The notes beneath the pieces were generated by a model, which had not been told where the DNA came from, searched no databases, and saw only the letters and a list, made by a program, of their open reading frames with translations. 13,820 nucleotides of DNA from Serpens sp035497635 (GTDB lineage Bacteria; Pseudomonadota; Gammaproteobacteria; Pseudomonadales; Pseudomonadaceae). How positions within the stretch are numbered: the first letter of the stretch is position 1; every line of letters starts with the position of its first letter. Shown here one piece after another: positions 6,106 through 13,664 of the stretch. The translations under genes were made by a program, and so were the position numbers. The stretch spans positions 1 through 13,820 of the forward strand of contig DATJDB010000119.1 of the NCBI GenBank assembly GCA_035497635.1, read 5' to 3'.

Positions 6106-7034
6106 TGGCTACCCTGGTAATCGCTGAACACAACAACGCCGCCCTGGCGGCCGTGACCCTGAACACCGTGGCCGCCGCGGCCAAGATCGGTGGCGACATC
6201 CACGTGCTGGTCGCCGGCCAGAACGTCGCTGGCGTGGCCGAAGCTGCCGCCAAGGTCGCCGGCGTGAGCAAGGTGCTGGTGGCCGACAACGCCGCCTACG
6301 CCAACCTGCTGCCGGAAAACGTCGCGCCGCTGGTCGCCGAGCTGGCCAAGGCTTACAGCCACGTGCTGGCCCCGGCCACCACCAACGGCAAGAACTACCT
6401 GCCGCGCGTCGCCGCCCTGCTGGACGTCGACCAGATCTCCGAGATCATCGCCGTGGAAAGCGCCGACACCTTCAAGCGCCCGATCTACGCCGGCAACGCC
6501 ATCGCCACCGTGCAGTCCAGCGCGGCGGTGAAGGTGATCACCGTGCGTGGCACCGGCTTCGACCCGGTGGCTGCCGAGGGCGGTTCCGCCGCCATCGAAG
6601 CCGTCTCCGGCGCCGCCGATGCCGGCAAGTCCGCGTTCGTCGGTGAAGAACTGGCCAAGAGCGACCGTCCGGAACTGACCGCGGCCAAGATCGTGGTTTC
6701 CGGTGGCCGTGGCATGCAGAACGGCGACAACTTCAAGCTGCTCTACAGCCTGGCCGACAAGCTGGGCGCCGCCGTCGGTGCCTCGCGTGCCGCCGTGGAC
6801 GCCGGCTTCGTGCCCAACGACATGCAGGTCGGCCAGACCGGCAAGATCGTTGCGCCGCAGCTGTACATCGCCGTGGGCATCTCCGGTGCCATCCAGCACC
6901 TGGCGGGCATGAAGGACTCCAAGGTGATCGTCGCGATCAACAAGGACGAAGAAGCGCCGATCTTCCAGGTGGCCGACTACGGCCTGGTCGGCGACCTGTT
7001 CGAGGTCGTGCCGGAACTGGAAAAGCTGGTTTGA
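6105..7034 (+). CDS. etfA: electron transfer flavoprotein, alpha subunit
   Basis: A 309-residue FAD-binding partner of EtfB. The C-terminal FAD domain shows SGGRGM (199-204), GASRAAVDAG (225-234), QVGQTGKIVAPQLYIAVGIS (241-260, family signature), GAIQHLAGM (261-269) and NKDEEAPIF with ADYGLVGDLF (279-299). Length matches Pseudomonas EtfA. The ATG overlaps the etfB stop by one base and there is no separate promoter. A strong intrinsic terminator 24 bases after the stop ends the two-gene operon. In the cell the dimer carries electrons from fatty-acyl-CoA, branched-chain and probably citronellyl-CoA dehydrogenases to ETF-QO. Confidence 0.97.
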   Translation: MATLVIAEHNNAALAAVTLNTVAAAAKIGGDIHVLVAGQNVAGVAEAAAKVAGVSKVLVADNAAYANLLPENVAPLVAELAKAYSHVLAPATTNGKNYLPRVAALLDVDQISEIIAVESADTFKRPIYAGNAIATVQSSAAVKVITVRGTGFDPVAAEGGSAAIEAVSGAADAGKSAFVGEELAKSDRPELTAAKIVVSGGRGMQNGDNFKLLYSLADKLGAAVGASRAAVDAGFVPNDMQVGQTGKIVAPQLYIAVGISGAIQHLAGMKDSKVIVAINKDEEAPIFQVADYGLVGDLFEVVPELEKLV

Positions 7035-7058
7035 TCCAGGCTCTTCGGTGACACGAGA

Positions 7059-7085
7059 AACCCGCTCCCAGGAGCGGGTTTTTTT
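7059..7085 (+). terminator. intrinsic terminator of the etfBA operon
   Basis: A 10-bp perfect GC-rich stem (7059-7068 with 7071-7080, AACCCGCTCC / GGAGCGGGTT) is followed by five more T (7081-7085), making an uninterrupted run of seven T from 7079. It begins 24 bases after the etfA stop codon. Confidence 0.93.
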
Positions 7086-7112
7086 ATGGACGGCCCGCGC
7101 CGCACCGTTTTC

Positions 7113-7204
7113 TGTGGGACCGGGTTTGCCCCGGCCGACGGTGGTGTGGTCGAAACCGAGGCGTGGCGGTCAACTCCGCTGGCCGGCATAAAGCCGGCCC
7201 TACA
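7113..7204. repeat. REPIN unit A (two inverted REP arms)
   Basis: The left arm 7113-7136 and right arm 7181-7204 are imperfect inverted copies of a 24-nt REP built around GGCCGG, framing a 44-nt core (7137-7180). The end sequence GTGGG, the arm length and the doublet form match Pseudomonas REPINs, non-autonomous repeats copied by RAYT (REP-associated tyrosine) transposases encoded elsewhere in the genome. It belongs with the unit at 7240. Confidence 0.8.
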
Positions 7205-7239
7205 AGGTTTTCCCCGATCCGCCGAGCGGCGCCGTGACC

Positions 7240-7331
7240 TGTGGGGCCGGGTTTATCCCGGCCGACGAGGGTACGGTTGAAACCGAGGTGTGGAGGTCAA
7301 CTCCGCTGGCCGGCATAAAGCCGGCCCCACA
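7240..7331. repeat. REPIN unit B, direct copy of unit A
   Basis: The same 92-bp design in the same orientation: arms 7240-7263 and 7308-7331 around a 44-nt core 7264-7307. By hand count about 11 of 92 positions differ from unit A, and most differences fall in the left arm and left part of the core; the right 24-nt arms differ at one base. A 35-bp linker (7205-7239) separates the units. Confidence 0.8.
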
Positions 7332-7342
7332 GGGGTACGGCG

Positions 7343-7373
7343 CGGCCCGATGGGTAAAAAGCCCGCCGGGCCG
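7343..7373. repeat. short inverted repeat before the solute-binding gene
   Basis: CGGCCCG (7343-7349) and CGGGCCG (7367-7373) pair perfectly around an A-rich loop with a further GGG/CCC contact. No T tract follows, so it is not a standard terminator. The rest of the stretch from 7374 to 7460 shows no clear promoter or ribosome-binding site that I can defend. Confidence 0.4.
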
Positions 7374-7460
7374 GAACCGGGGCATGGGTGTGTCTTGTGC
7401 CGATGTGCCAGGCCGTTTCCGGGTGTACCATTCTGCTCCCGGCATCCATGCGGTACTTCC

Positions 7461-8246
7461 ATGCTCCGTCGCCTGCGGTCCATTTCGATGATCTTCTGCT
7501 TCGCCATGCTGCCTGTTCGGAGTCCGGCTGCCGATTCGTGCGAACATCTGGTGGCGATCGGTGTAGGCGAGCGTGCGCCCTATCAGTGGCAGGATCCGTC
7601 GGGTTCACAGCCGCAGGGGGCCAGTGTTGCGCTGCTTCAGCAGATGGCCACGGAACTCGGAATAACCCTGGAAATCCTGACGGCTGAAAGCCTGGAGCAG
7701 GCCGAGCGTGAAGTCACCAGTGGCCGAGTGGACTTGTTGATTGATGCCGAATTGCGCCCTGATCTGCCGGCGGGGCTGGAGTTACTGGGCCCGCCGTTGC
7801 ACCAGGCGCCGGTGGTGGTCTGGGTCGCCAGAAGCCGTGCTTTCCCGTTCCAGGGTTGGGAAGATTTGCAAGGTCGACGCGGCATGCATATCGATCCGGC
7901 AGGCCCGGGCATCGGGAATGAGTCTCTGCGGCTGAGTTCGCACGGTGATTTTTCACAGGCGCTGCGCAGCCTGCTGGAAGGGAGCAGCGATTACGTGCTG
8001 TTCGAACATGCGCTCGGCCAGCTCCAGGTGTTGCGTCAGGGGCTGGCCGATCAGGTCGAAGTGCTGATGCCGGCGCTGTACAGGCGGCCGCGCTACCTGG
8101 CGCTGTCCCACAATTCCGCATGCAATGCGCCCGAATTGCGGTCTGGGCTGACGATGGCGCTGCAACGCCTGGCACGCGAGGATTCGGGGCCGCTGGTACG
8201 CAACTACCTGCAGCAGTGGGCCGGGCAACCGCAGGTCGACGACTAA
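7461..8246 (+). CDS. periplasmic solute-binding protein-like (SBP family 3-like)
   Basis: A 261-residue secreted protein. Its N-terminus (MLRRLRS, then a hydrophobic stretch, then RSPAA before DSCEH) is a signal peptide with likely cleavage near residues 24-25. The mature part resembles type II periplasmic binding proteins of the amino-acid type: ERAPYQWQDPSG near the start of lobe 1, ASVALLQQMATELGI, GRVDLLIDAEL, and a second lobe from about 120. No ABC permease or ATPase gene adjoins it, so it may be an orphan binder or sensor rather than a transporter component; the ligand is unknown. I rejected an in-frame extension to 7290 because it runs into the REPIN and lacks a signal peptide at its start. 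Shine-Dalgarno support for the ATG at 7461 is poor. Confidence 0.72.
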   Translation: MLRRLRSISMIFCFAMLPVRSPAADSCEHLVAIGVGERAPYQWQDPSGSQPQGASVALLQQMATELGITLEILTAESLEQAEREVTSGRVDLLIDAELRPDLPAGLELLGPPLHQAPVVVWVARSRAFPFQGWEDLQGRRGMHIDPAGPGIGNESLRLSSHGDFSQALRSLLEGSSDYVLFEHALGQLQVLRQGLADQVEVLMPALYRRPRYLALSHNSACNAPELRSGLTMALQRLAREDSGPLVRNYLQQWAGQPQVDD

Positions 8247-8321
8247 GTGGGTTCGATTGCCTTAACTGGCATGGATGCTGCTGGCCTCATGCCGGCTGGT
8301 AATAAATCGTCATGGAAAGCT

Positions 8322-8753
8322 ATGTGCCGTTTACTGCGATTGCTCTTTTGTTTATGCCTTGGTGTGTCCGGTGCGCCTGCTCTGGCATCCGCCGGCGACC
8401 CTGATACCGGTCTTTGCCGCAGCGTGGCGTTCAGGACCCTTAACGACCTGTGCGAGGCGGTCATGCGCATCTTTCCGATTCGCGAAAGTCAGAAGCCCGT
8501 CGCGAAGGAGCCGGAAATTGTCAGGCCACTGGACCTGACGCTGCCGCCCGAGCTTGGTCAGGATGATAACGCGCTGCTCGATCCGCAGAAGCCACTGCTA
8601 CCACCACTATTCGGGTTGCAACCGCGCCCCGGAGCGATGAGCCTGGGCGGGCGGCTGATCACCAATGAACAGGACACGCCGTTCGAGCTCGATCTGAGCA
8701 ATATGATCGATCGCATCGAAGGCGCCGAACTGCAGATCCAGATTCGTCAGTGA
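8322..8753 (+). CDS. small secreted hypothetical protein, proline-rich
   Basis: I do not recognise this protein. From the ATG at 8322 it is 143 residues: a signal peptide (MCRLLRLLFCLCLGVSG, then APALASA as cleavage region), two cysteines in the early mature part that could form a disulfide, a proline-rich middle (PLDLTLPPEL and PQKPLLPPLFGLQPRP) and a polar C-terminus. Other in-frame starts exist at 8289, 8271 and a GTG at 8247 directly after the previous stop; none has a clear ribosome-binding site, so the start is uncertain. It probably shares a transcript with the upstream solute-binding gene. Its stop codon lies only four bases from the stop of the convergent atuH. Confidence 0.55.
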   Translation: MCRLLRLLFCLCLGVSGAPALASAGDPDTGLCRSVAFRTLNDLCEAVMRIFPIRESQKPVAKEPEIVRPLDLTLPPELGQDDNALLDPQKPLLPPLFGLQPRPGAMSLGGRLITNEQDTPFELDLSNMIDRIEGAELQIQIRQ

Positions 8754-8761
8754 GGCCTCAC
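8750..8761. repeat. 12-bp palindrome containing both convergent stop codons
   Basis: GTGAGGCCTCAC is a perfect palindrome. It contains the TGA of the secreted protein (8751-8753) and the TGA of atuH on the other strand (8760-8758), with four bases between them. No T tract follows on either strand and no other terminator is visible, so convergent transcripts here are expected to overlap. Confidence 0.6.
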
Positions 8762-10587
8762 AGTCGGAAATCCCCGCGCGCCAGCGCTGCGTGCTTGATG
8801 GCATCCAGAGGCTGGAAGCCGGGGGCATCCTGCAGCAGGACGAATAGCGGGTCGGCGGTCTGGTCGAGGTCGAATGCCTGGCGCTTCAGCTCGGTCTTCT
8901 TGTACTTGAACGTGCCGGTCGTCTCCACTTCCTCGAGCAGGCGGATAAATAGCGGAACGGCATAAGCTGGCAGATGCTGGCGCAGGTGGGCCGCCAGGCC
9001 GTTCGGGTCGAAGATTGCGCCGGCCCGCAGACGTAGCGCCGCCATGCCGCAGCGCCCGTCCGCGCCTGGAACCTCCACACCGTACACCACCGCATCCTCG
9101 ACGCCCGGCCAGGCGCCCAGCACGTTTTCCACTTCGGTGGTGGACACGTTCTCGCCATGCCAGCGGAAGGTATCGCCCAGGCGATCGACGAACTGGGCGT
9201 GCTTGCAGCCGATGTCGCGCATCAGATCGCCGGTGTTGAACCAGGCGTCGCCCTTCTTGAACACGTTGCGAAAGATCGCCGCCTCGCTCTTGGCGGAGTC
9301 TGTGTAGCCGTCGAAGGGCCATTTCGGGCTGATCTCGCTGATCAGCAAGCCGGGTTCTCCTTTTGTGGCTTTCACCATGAAGCTCTTCTTGTTGCGCACC
9401 GGCTGCTCGTTGTCCAAGTCGTAGCGCACGATGGCGTAGGTGGCCGGCGTAAAGCCCACGGTGTTGTCGAAGTTGAAGACATTAGTGAAGCCGATATTGC
9501 CTTCGCTGGACGCGTAGAACTCGGTGATGCGCTCGATGCCGAAGCGCTGCTTGAACTCGCCCCAGATCGAGGGTCGCAACCCGTTGCCGATCATGCAGGT
9601 CAGGGTGTTGCCCTGTTCCTCGGCGCAGGGCGGTTGGTTGAGCAGGTAGCGGCACAGCTCGCCGATGTAGCCGAAGCAGGTGGCGCGAAAATGCTGCACA
9701 TCCTTCCAGAAGGCGCTGGCGGAGAATTTGCGACGCAGGGCGATAGCCGCGCCGCCCGCCAGGGCAGCGCTCCAGCACACGGTCACGGCGTTGTTGTGAT
9801 AGCAGGGCAGGGTGAGGTACAGCACATCCTGTTCGGTCAGACTCAGCCCTGAATGGCCAAACCCGCCGTAGGCCTTGATCCATTTGCCATGGCTCATCAC
9901 CGAGGCCTTGGGCAGGCCGGTGGTGCCGGACGTGTAGATATAAAAGCAGGCGTCCTTCATGCGCACGCGGGCGGTTTGCGGCAGGTTTTCACTCGACTCA
10001 TCGGTGGCCAGCTGGGCCAGATTCTGCCAGCCATCCGGCGCCGTGCCGGCATCCTGCAGGGTGTCCTGATCAGCCAGCCAGAAGCGCTGTTCGGGGCGCA
10101 GGTCGTTCAGTTCCGATTGCACCTCCTCGAAGGGTTGCCGCAGTTCTTCGCCGATCACGTAATGGCTGGGTTTGACCAGGTTGAGGCTGTAGGCCAGCAC
10201 CTGCCCGCGTTGCGAGGTGTTCACCAGTGCGCCGATGGCGCCGAGCTTGGCCAGTGCGGCCAGCACCGCGAGGATTTCCAGACGGTTCTCCATCATCACC
10301 GCCACCACGCTGCCATGGCTTACGCCGTGTCGTTCAAAGGTGCGTGCCAGACGATTGGCCCAGGCATTGAAGCCGGCGTAGCTGACGCTGCGCTCCAGGT
10401 CCATCACGGCGGGGCGGTCGGGGAAGCGCCTGGCGCTCTGTTCCAGCGCCCAGCCGAGGGAAAGCGTCTTGTCGCGGTTGCGGATGGCGGTGTAGTAGAG
10501 CCCCCGCAGCATGCGCGGCACCCGAGGCAGATGATGGGGCAGGCGGGCGATGAAATGGAGCGGGGAGATGGTGTCGACACTGGCCAT
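8758..10587 (-). CDS. atuH: acyl-CoA synthetase AtuH (FATP/very-long-chain type)
   Basis: A 609-residue adenylate-forming ligase that would activate a carboxylic acid to its CoA thioester using ATP. Motifs in order are YIYTSGTTGLPKA (216-228, phosphate-binding loop), FYASSEGN (357-364), WFNTGDL (449-455), DRLGDTFRWHGENVSTTEVE (468-487, hinge and family signature) and GTFKYKK (558-564), which carries the C-terminal catalytic lysine. The DTFRWHGENVSTTEV signature places it with FATP/very-long-chain acyl-CoA synthetases rather than FadD. Position directly after atuG identifies it as AtuH of the acyclic terpene cluster; likely substrates are citronellic/geranic acid or related branched acids, but this is inference. 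It is the last gene of the cluster, 109 bases after atuG, with a modest GAGAG ribosome-binding site. Confidence 0.88.
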   Translation of the reverse strand: MASVDTISPLHFIARLPHHLPRVPRMLRGLYYTAIRNRDKTLSLGWALEQSARRFPDRPAVMDLERSVSYAGFNAWANRLARTFERHGVSHGSVVAVMMENRLEILAVLAALAKLGAIGALVNTSQRGQVLAYSLNLVKPSHYVIGEELRQPFEEVQSELNDLRPEQRFWLADQDTLQDAGTAPDGWQNLAQLATDESSENLPQTARVRMKDACFYIYTSGTTGLPKASVMSHGKWIKAYGGFGHSGLSLTEQDVLYLTLPCYHNNAVTVCWSAALAGGAAIALRRKFSASAFWKDVQHFRATCFGYIGELCRYLLNQPPCAEEQGNTLTCMIGNGLRPSIWGEFKQRFGIERITEFYASSEGNIGFTNVFNFDNTVGFTPATYAIVRYDLDNEQPVRNKKSFMVKATKGEPGLLISEISPKWPFDGYTDSAKSEAAIFRNVFKKGDAWFNTGDLMRDIGCKHAQFVDRLGDTFRWHGENVSTTEVENVLGAWPGVEDAVVYGVEVPGADGRCGMAALRLRAGAIFDPNGLAAHLRQHLPAYAVPLFIRLLEEVETTGTFKYKKTELKRQAFDLDQTADPLFVLLQDAPGFQPLDAIKHAALARGDFRL

Positions 10588-10696
10588 GGCAAAGGCTCTC
10601 GGGGCTGGATTTTTGTTCTGGGCCGCTGCAGCCTAGATAGCCCTGCCAGGTCCTGCCATGACTGTATCGACGTTCTCGCCGTGGCAGATGGGCGAA

Positions 10697-11521
10697 TCAG
10701 TCGAGATACAGGTCCGGCATCAGCGGTCCGCCGGCCGGATCGTGGCGATACGCTTCGAAGTCCGTCACACCCCGCTCGCGTAGAACCTCCTCATCAATCA
10801 GCAGGCCACCGGTCAGGCTGCGTCCCTGGCTAGTGAGGATGGCATGCGCGGCATCGGCCATGATCGCCGGCGTGCGCGCTTGTTTGAAAATCTGCTGGCC
10901 ACCCAGCTCGTATTCGATGGCGGCGGTGGCGATCACCGTGCGCGGCCATAGCGCGTTGACACTGATGCCGTACTTCTTGAATTCCTCGCTCATGCCCAGG
11001 GTGAGCATGCTCATGCCGTACTTGGTGGTGGTGTAGGGGCCGTACTGGGCGAACCACTTGGGATCGAGGTTCAGCGGCGGCGACAGGCTAAGAATGTGCG
11101 GGTTTTCGCTTTGCTTCAGATAGGGCAAGGCGGCCTGGCTGCAGACCATCACCGCGCGGGTGTTGATCTGGAACATCAGGTCGAAACGCTTGGGTTCCAG
11201 TTGCTCGACGCCCTTCAGCCGGATGGCGCCGGCGTTGTTGATCAGCACGTCGATACCGCCGAAATGCTCGGCTGCCTGTTGCATGGCGGCCTGCACGGCC
11301 GTTTCGTCACGCACATCCAGCTTCAGGGCCAGCGCCTGACCGCCAGCCTGTTGCACCTCCTCGGCCACCGAATGAATGGTCCCGGCCAGTTTCGGATGCG
11401 GCTGGTCGCTTTTGGCGGCGATGACGATATTGGCGCCATCGCGTGCCGCGCGCAGGGCGATCTCGCGACCGATGCCCCGGCTGGCGCCGGTGATGAACAG
11501 GGTCCTGCCTTGCAGTGTCAT
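10697..11521 (-). CDS. atuG: short-chain dehydrogenase AtuG (HSDL2-like SDR)
   Basis: A 274-residue NAD(P)-dependent oxidoreductase. The cofactor fingerprint TGASRGIG is at 11-18, NNAG at 95-98, the likely catalytic serine at 147 in LSPPL, and Tyr163/Lys167 in YTTTK. The SPPLNLDPKWF and YGMSMLTLGMSEEF stretches are typical of the hydroxysteroid dehydrogenase-like 2 subgroup. In the Atu pathway it is a candidate for oxidising citronellol/geraniol-derived or hydroxyacyl-CoA intermediates, but no substrate can be read from sequence. AGAGGA lies about 7 nt before the ATG. Its position between atuF and atuH supports the name. Confidence 0.88.
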   Translation of the reverse strand: MTLQGRTLFITGASRGIGREIALRAARDGANIVIAAKSDQPHPKLAGTIHSVAEEVQQAGGQALALKLDVRDETAVQAAMQQAAEHFGGIDVLINNAGAIRLKGVEQLEPKRFDLMFQINTRAVMVCSQAALPYLKQSENPHILSLSPPLNLDPKWFAQYGPYTTTKYGMSMLTLGMSEEFKKYGISVNALWPRTVIATAAIEYELGGQQIFKQARTPAIMADAAHAILTSQGRSLTGGLLIDEEVLRERGVTDFEAYRHDPAGGPLMPDLYLD

Positions 11522-11546
11522 GGGACGTTCCTCTTTTGACGGGCCA

Positions 11547-11587
11547 TGAGAAAGGGGAAGACCGCATGGCGACCTTCCCCTTTCTCA
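11547..11587 (-). other. intercistronic 14-bp perfect hairpin between atuF and atuG
   Basis: Arm 11547-11560 is the exact complement of arm 11574-11587, with a 13-nt loop that can add a 3-bp CGC/GCG inner stem. No T tract follows on the minus strand, so it is not a normal terminator. It sits within the 87-base gap after the atuF stop. A role in stabilising the upstream mRNA or slowing read-through is plausible; it does not resemble the REPIN arms near 7113-7331. Confidence 0.65.
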
Positions 11588-11608
11588 GCAGCCTAGATCA
11601 GACAGCGC

Positions 11609-13597
11609 TCAGGCTTCTTCCGGCTCGATCTCTACCAGCAACTGGCGGTTCTTCACCTGATCGCCCTTGCTCGCGCCGACCCGGCGGATTACGCCATCGA
11701 TACCGGCCTTGAGCGGGTGCTCCATCTTCATGGCTTCCAGCACCACCAGCAGTTGGCCCTTGGTCACGCGGGCGCCTTCCTCGACCAGTACGTCGACGAT
11801 GGCGCCATCCATCGGCGCCTTGACCGCACCGGAGCTGGCCGCGCTCTGGCCGCCGGCCGGCGCGTGGCTGACGTCGGTCAGCGCCAGGTTGCCGAAGTGG
11901 CCATACAGCCACAGGTTCTCGCCGTCCAGGTGATAGGCCTGGCGCTGGCGGATGCCGTCCAGTTCGAAGGTCAGCCAGCGGCCGTCGCTGTGCAGCAGGC
12001 GCAGGCTCAGTTGGCTGTCGCCGACGCTGGCCAGCAGGGCCGGTTGCGTGCCGTCGCGCTGCACCTCCAGCGCGACGGTGTGGGACTGCTCGCCCTGCTT
12101 GAGGGTGAACTGCCACGGCGCGCTGCCGGCGCTGCGCCAGCCAGCCAGTTGCTGCTGATGGGCGCGGCCATTGGCCGAGGCCTGATAGAGCAGGGCAGCA
12201 GCCACGGCCAGGTCGCGGGCAGCCGGGGCCTGCGGGGTCAGGCTCTCGTCAGAGCTGAAGTGTTCGGCAATGAACGCGGTGGTGGCCTTGCCGGCGGCGA
12301 ACTCGGGGTTGCCGAGCAGGTTGGCCAGGAAACGCTGGTTGGCGTTCACGCCGAGCAGCACCGAGTTCTCCACGGCGCGGATCAGCTTGCGCAGCGCGTC
12401 CGCGCGAGTCGCGCCGTAGGCGATAACCTTGGCCAGCATCGGGTCGTAGAACGGCGTGACGTCCTGACCTTCCACCAGGCCGTGATCGATGCGCACGCCG
12501 TCCAGCAGTTCCGGCTCCCAGCGCAGCACGGTACCGGTCTGCGGCAGGAAGTTGTTGGTCGCATCTTCGGCGTACAGGCGCACTTCGATGGCGTGGCCGT
12601 TGAGCGGGATCTCGTCCTGCTTGAGCGGCAGCGGCTGGCCTTCGGCGGCGCGGATCTGCCAGGCGACCAGGTCCTGGCCGGTGATCAGTTCGGTGACCGG
12701 GTGCTCCACCTGCAGGCGGGTGTTCATTTCCAGGAAGAAGAATTCGCCGCTGGCATCCAGCAGGAATTCCACGGTGCCGGCGCCGACATAATTCACCGAG
12801 GCGGCGGCCTTCACGGCGGCCTCGCCCATGGCCTTGCGCAGTTGCGGAGTCATGACCGGGCAGGGCGCTTCTTCCACGACCTTCTGGTGGCGGCGCTGCA
12901 CCGAGCAGTCGCGCTCACCCAGATAGACGATGTTGCCGTGCTGGTCGCCGAACACCTGGATTTCCACGTGGCGCGGGCGAATCACCGCGCGCTCGATGAT
13001 CAGCTCGCCGGAGCCGAAGGCGTTCTGCGCTTCGGAGCGGGCGGTGCGGATCTGCTCCTTCAGTTCGCTGGCTTCGTGCACCAGACGCATGCCGCGACCA
13101 CCGCCGCCGGCGCTGGCCTTGATCATCAGCGGATAGCCGACACGCTCGGCTTCGCGGATCAGCGTTTCGTCATCCTGGGCGGCGCCTTCATAACCGGGGA
13201 TGCAGGGCACGCCGGCTTCCAGCATGGCGATCTTCGACAGGCGCTTGCTGCCCATCAGGTGGATGGCGTCCACGGTCGGGCCGATGAACACGATGCCGTT
13301 GGCTTCACAGGCGCGGGCAAAGTCGGCGTTCTCGGAGAGGAAGCCGTAACCGGGGTGGATGGCGTCGGCACCGGTCTTCTTCGCGGCGCCGATGATGTTG
13401 TCGATCACCAGGTAGGACTGGTTGACCTGCGCCGGGCCGATGCACACGGCCTCGTCGGCCACCTGCACATGGCGCGCGTTGGCGTCGGCTTCGGAATAGA
13501 CCGCGACGGTGCGGTAGCCGAGTTCCTTGGCGGTGCGCATCACCCGGCAGGCGATCTCGCCGCGGTTGGCGATCAGAATCTTGTTGAAAGCGGGCAT
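11609..13597 (-). CDS. atuF: geranyl-CoA carboxylase, biotin-carrying alpha subunit
   Basis: A 662-residue subunit with biotin carboxylase and biotin carrier domains; with AtuC it carboxylates cis-geranyl-CoA. Visible are KILIANRGEIACR (6-18), HPGYGFLSEN (81-90), the ATP-grasp loop GGGGRGM (164-170), ERDCSVQRRHQK (228-239) and EMNTRLQVEHPVTE (290-303). The C-terminal biotinyl motif EAMKM has its lysine near 624. I chose the ATG at 13597, not the in-frame ATG at 13618, because AGGAG lies 7 nt upstream and MPAFNKILIANRGEIA fits the family start. Similarity to the methylcrotonyl-CoA carboxylase subunit LiuD is high, so motifs alone do not decide; the downstream atuG-atuH order and the crotonase upstream point to AtuF. 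Confidence 0.9.
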   Translation of the reverse strand: MPAFNKILIANRGEIACRVMRTAKELGYRTVAVYSEADANARHVQVADEAVCIGPAQVNQSYLVIDNIIGAAKKTGADAIHPGYGFLSENADFARACEANGIVFIGPTVDAIHLMGSKRLSKIAMLEAGVPCIPGYEGAAQDDETLIREAERVGYPLMIKASAGGGGRGMRLVHEASELKEQIRTARSEAQNAFGSGELIIERAVIRPRHVEIQVFGDQHGNIVYLGERDCSVQRRHQKVVEEAPCPVMTPQLRKAMGEAAVKAAASVNYVGAGTVEFLLDASGEFFFLEMNTRLQVEHPVTELITGQDLVAWQIRAAEGQPLPLKQDEIPLNGHAIEVRLYAEDATNNFLPQTGTVLRWEPELLDGVRIDHGLVEGQDVTPFYDPMLAKVIAYGATRADALRKLIRAVENSVLLGVNANQRFLANLLGNPEFAAGKATTAFIAEHFSSDESLTPQAPAARDLAVAAALLYQASANGRAHQQQLAGWRSAGSAPWQFTLKQGEQSHTVALEVQRDGTQPALLASVGDSQLSLRLLHSDGRWLTFELDGIRQRQAYHLDGENLWLYGHFGNLALTDVSHAPAGGQSAASSGAVKAPMDGAIVDVLVEEGARVTKGQLLVVLEAMKMEHPLKAGIDGVIRRVGASKGDQVKNRQLLVEIEPEEA

Positions 13598-13637
13598 CTG
13601 GGTGCTCCTGCTGGTCATCAGCGAATGCGGTCAGGCA

Positions 13638-13657
13638 GACCGAGCCGAGGCTCGGTC
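13638..13657. other. inverted repeat in the atuE-atuF gap
   Basis: GACCGAGCC (13638-13646) and GGCTCGGTC (13649-13657) are exact complements; sterically this gives an 8-bp stem with a 4-nt loop. It begins 7 bases after the atuE stop. No T tract follows on the minus strand, so a full terminator is unlikely; it may adjust expression of atuE relative to atuF. Confidence 0.55.
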
Positions 13658-13664
13658 GGGCCGA

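Noticed and set aside
7113..7331. CRISPR array
   Set aside because: There are only two units of 92 bp, each an inverted REP doublet with a conserved core, and the single linker is 35 bp. This is REPIN structure, not short identical repeats with unique spacers.
7290..7460. N-terminal extension of the solute-binding protein
   Set aside because: It overlaps REPIN unit B and would bury the signal peptide at residues 58-80; a start at 7461 gives a normal secreted protein.
8758..10833. Plus-strand open frames opposite atuH (for example 9157-9852 and 9853-10833)
   Set aside because: These are reverse-strand shadows of an intact acyl-CoA synthetase, with composition typical of antisense frames.
11609..13597. 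Methylcrotonyl-CoA carboxylase alpha subunit (liuD) as the identity
   Set aside because: Domain motifs are shared, but the order crotonase - biotin subunit - HSDL2-like SDR - FATP-type ligase is that of atuE-F-G-H; the liu cluster lacks this SDR and ligase downstream in that order. A phylogenetic tree would settle it.
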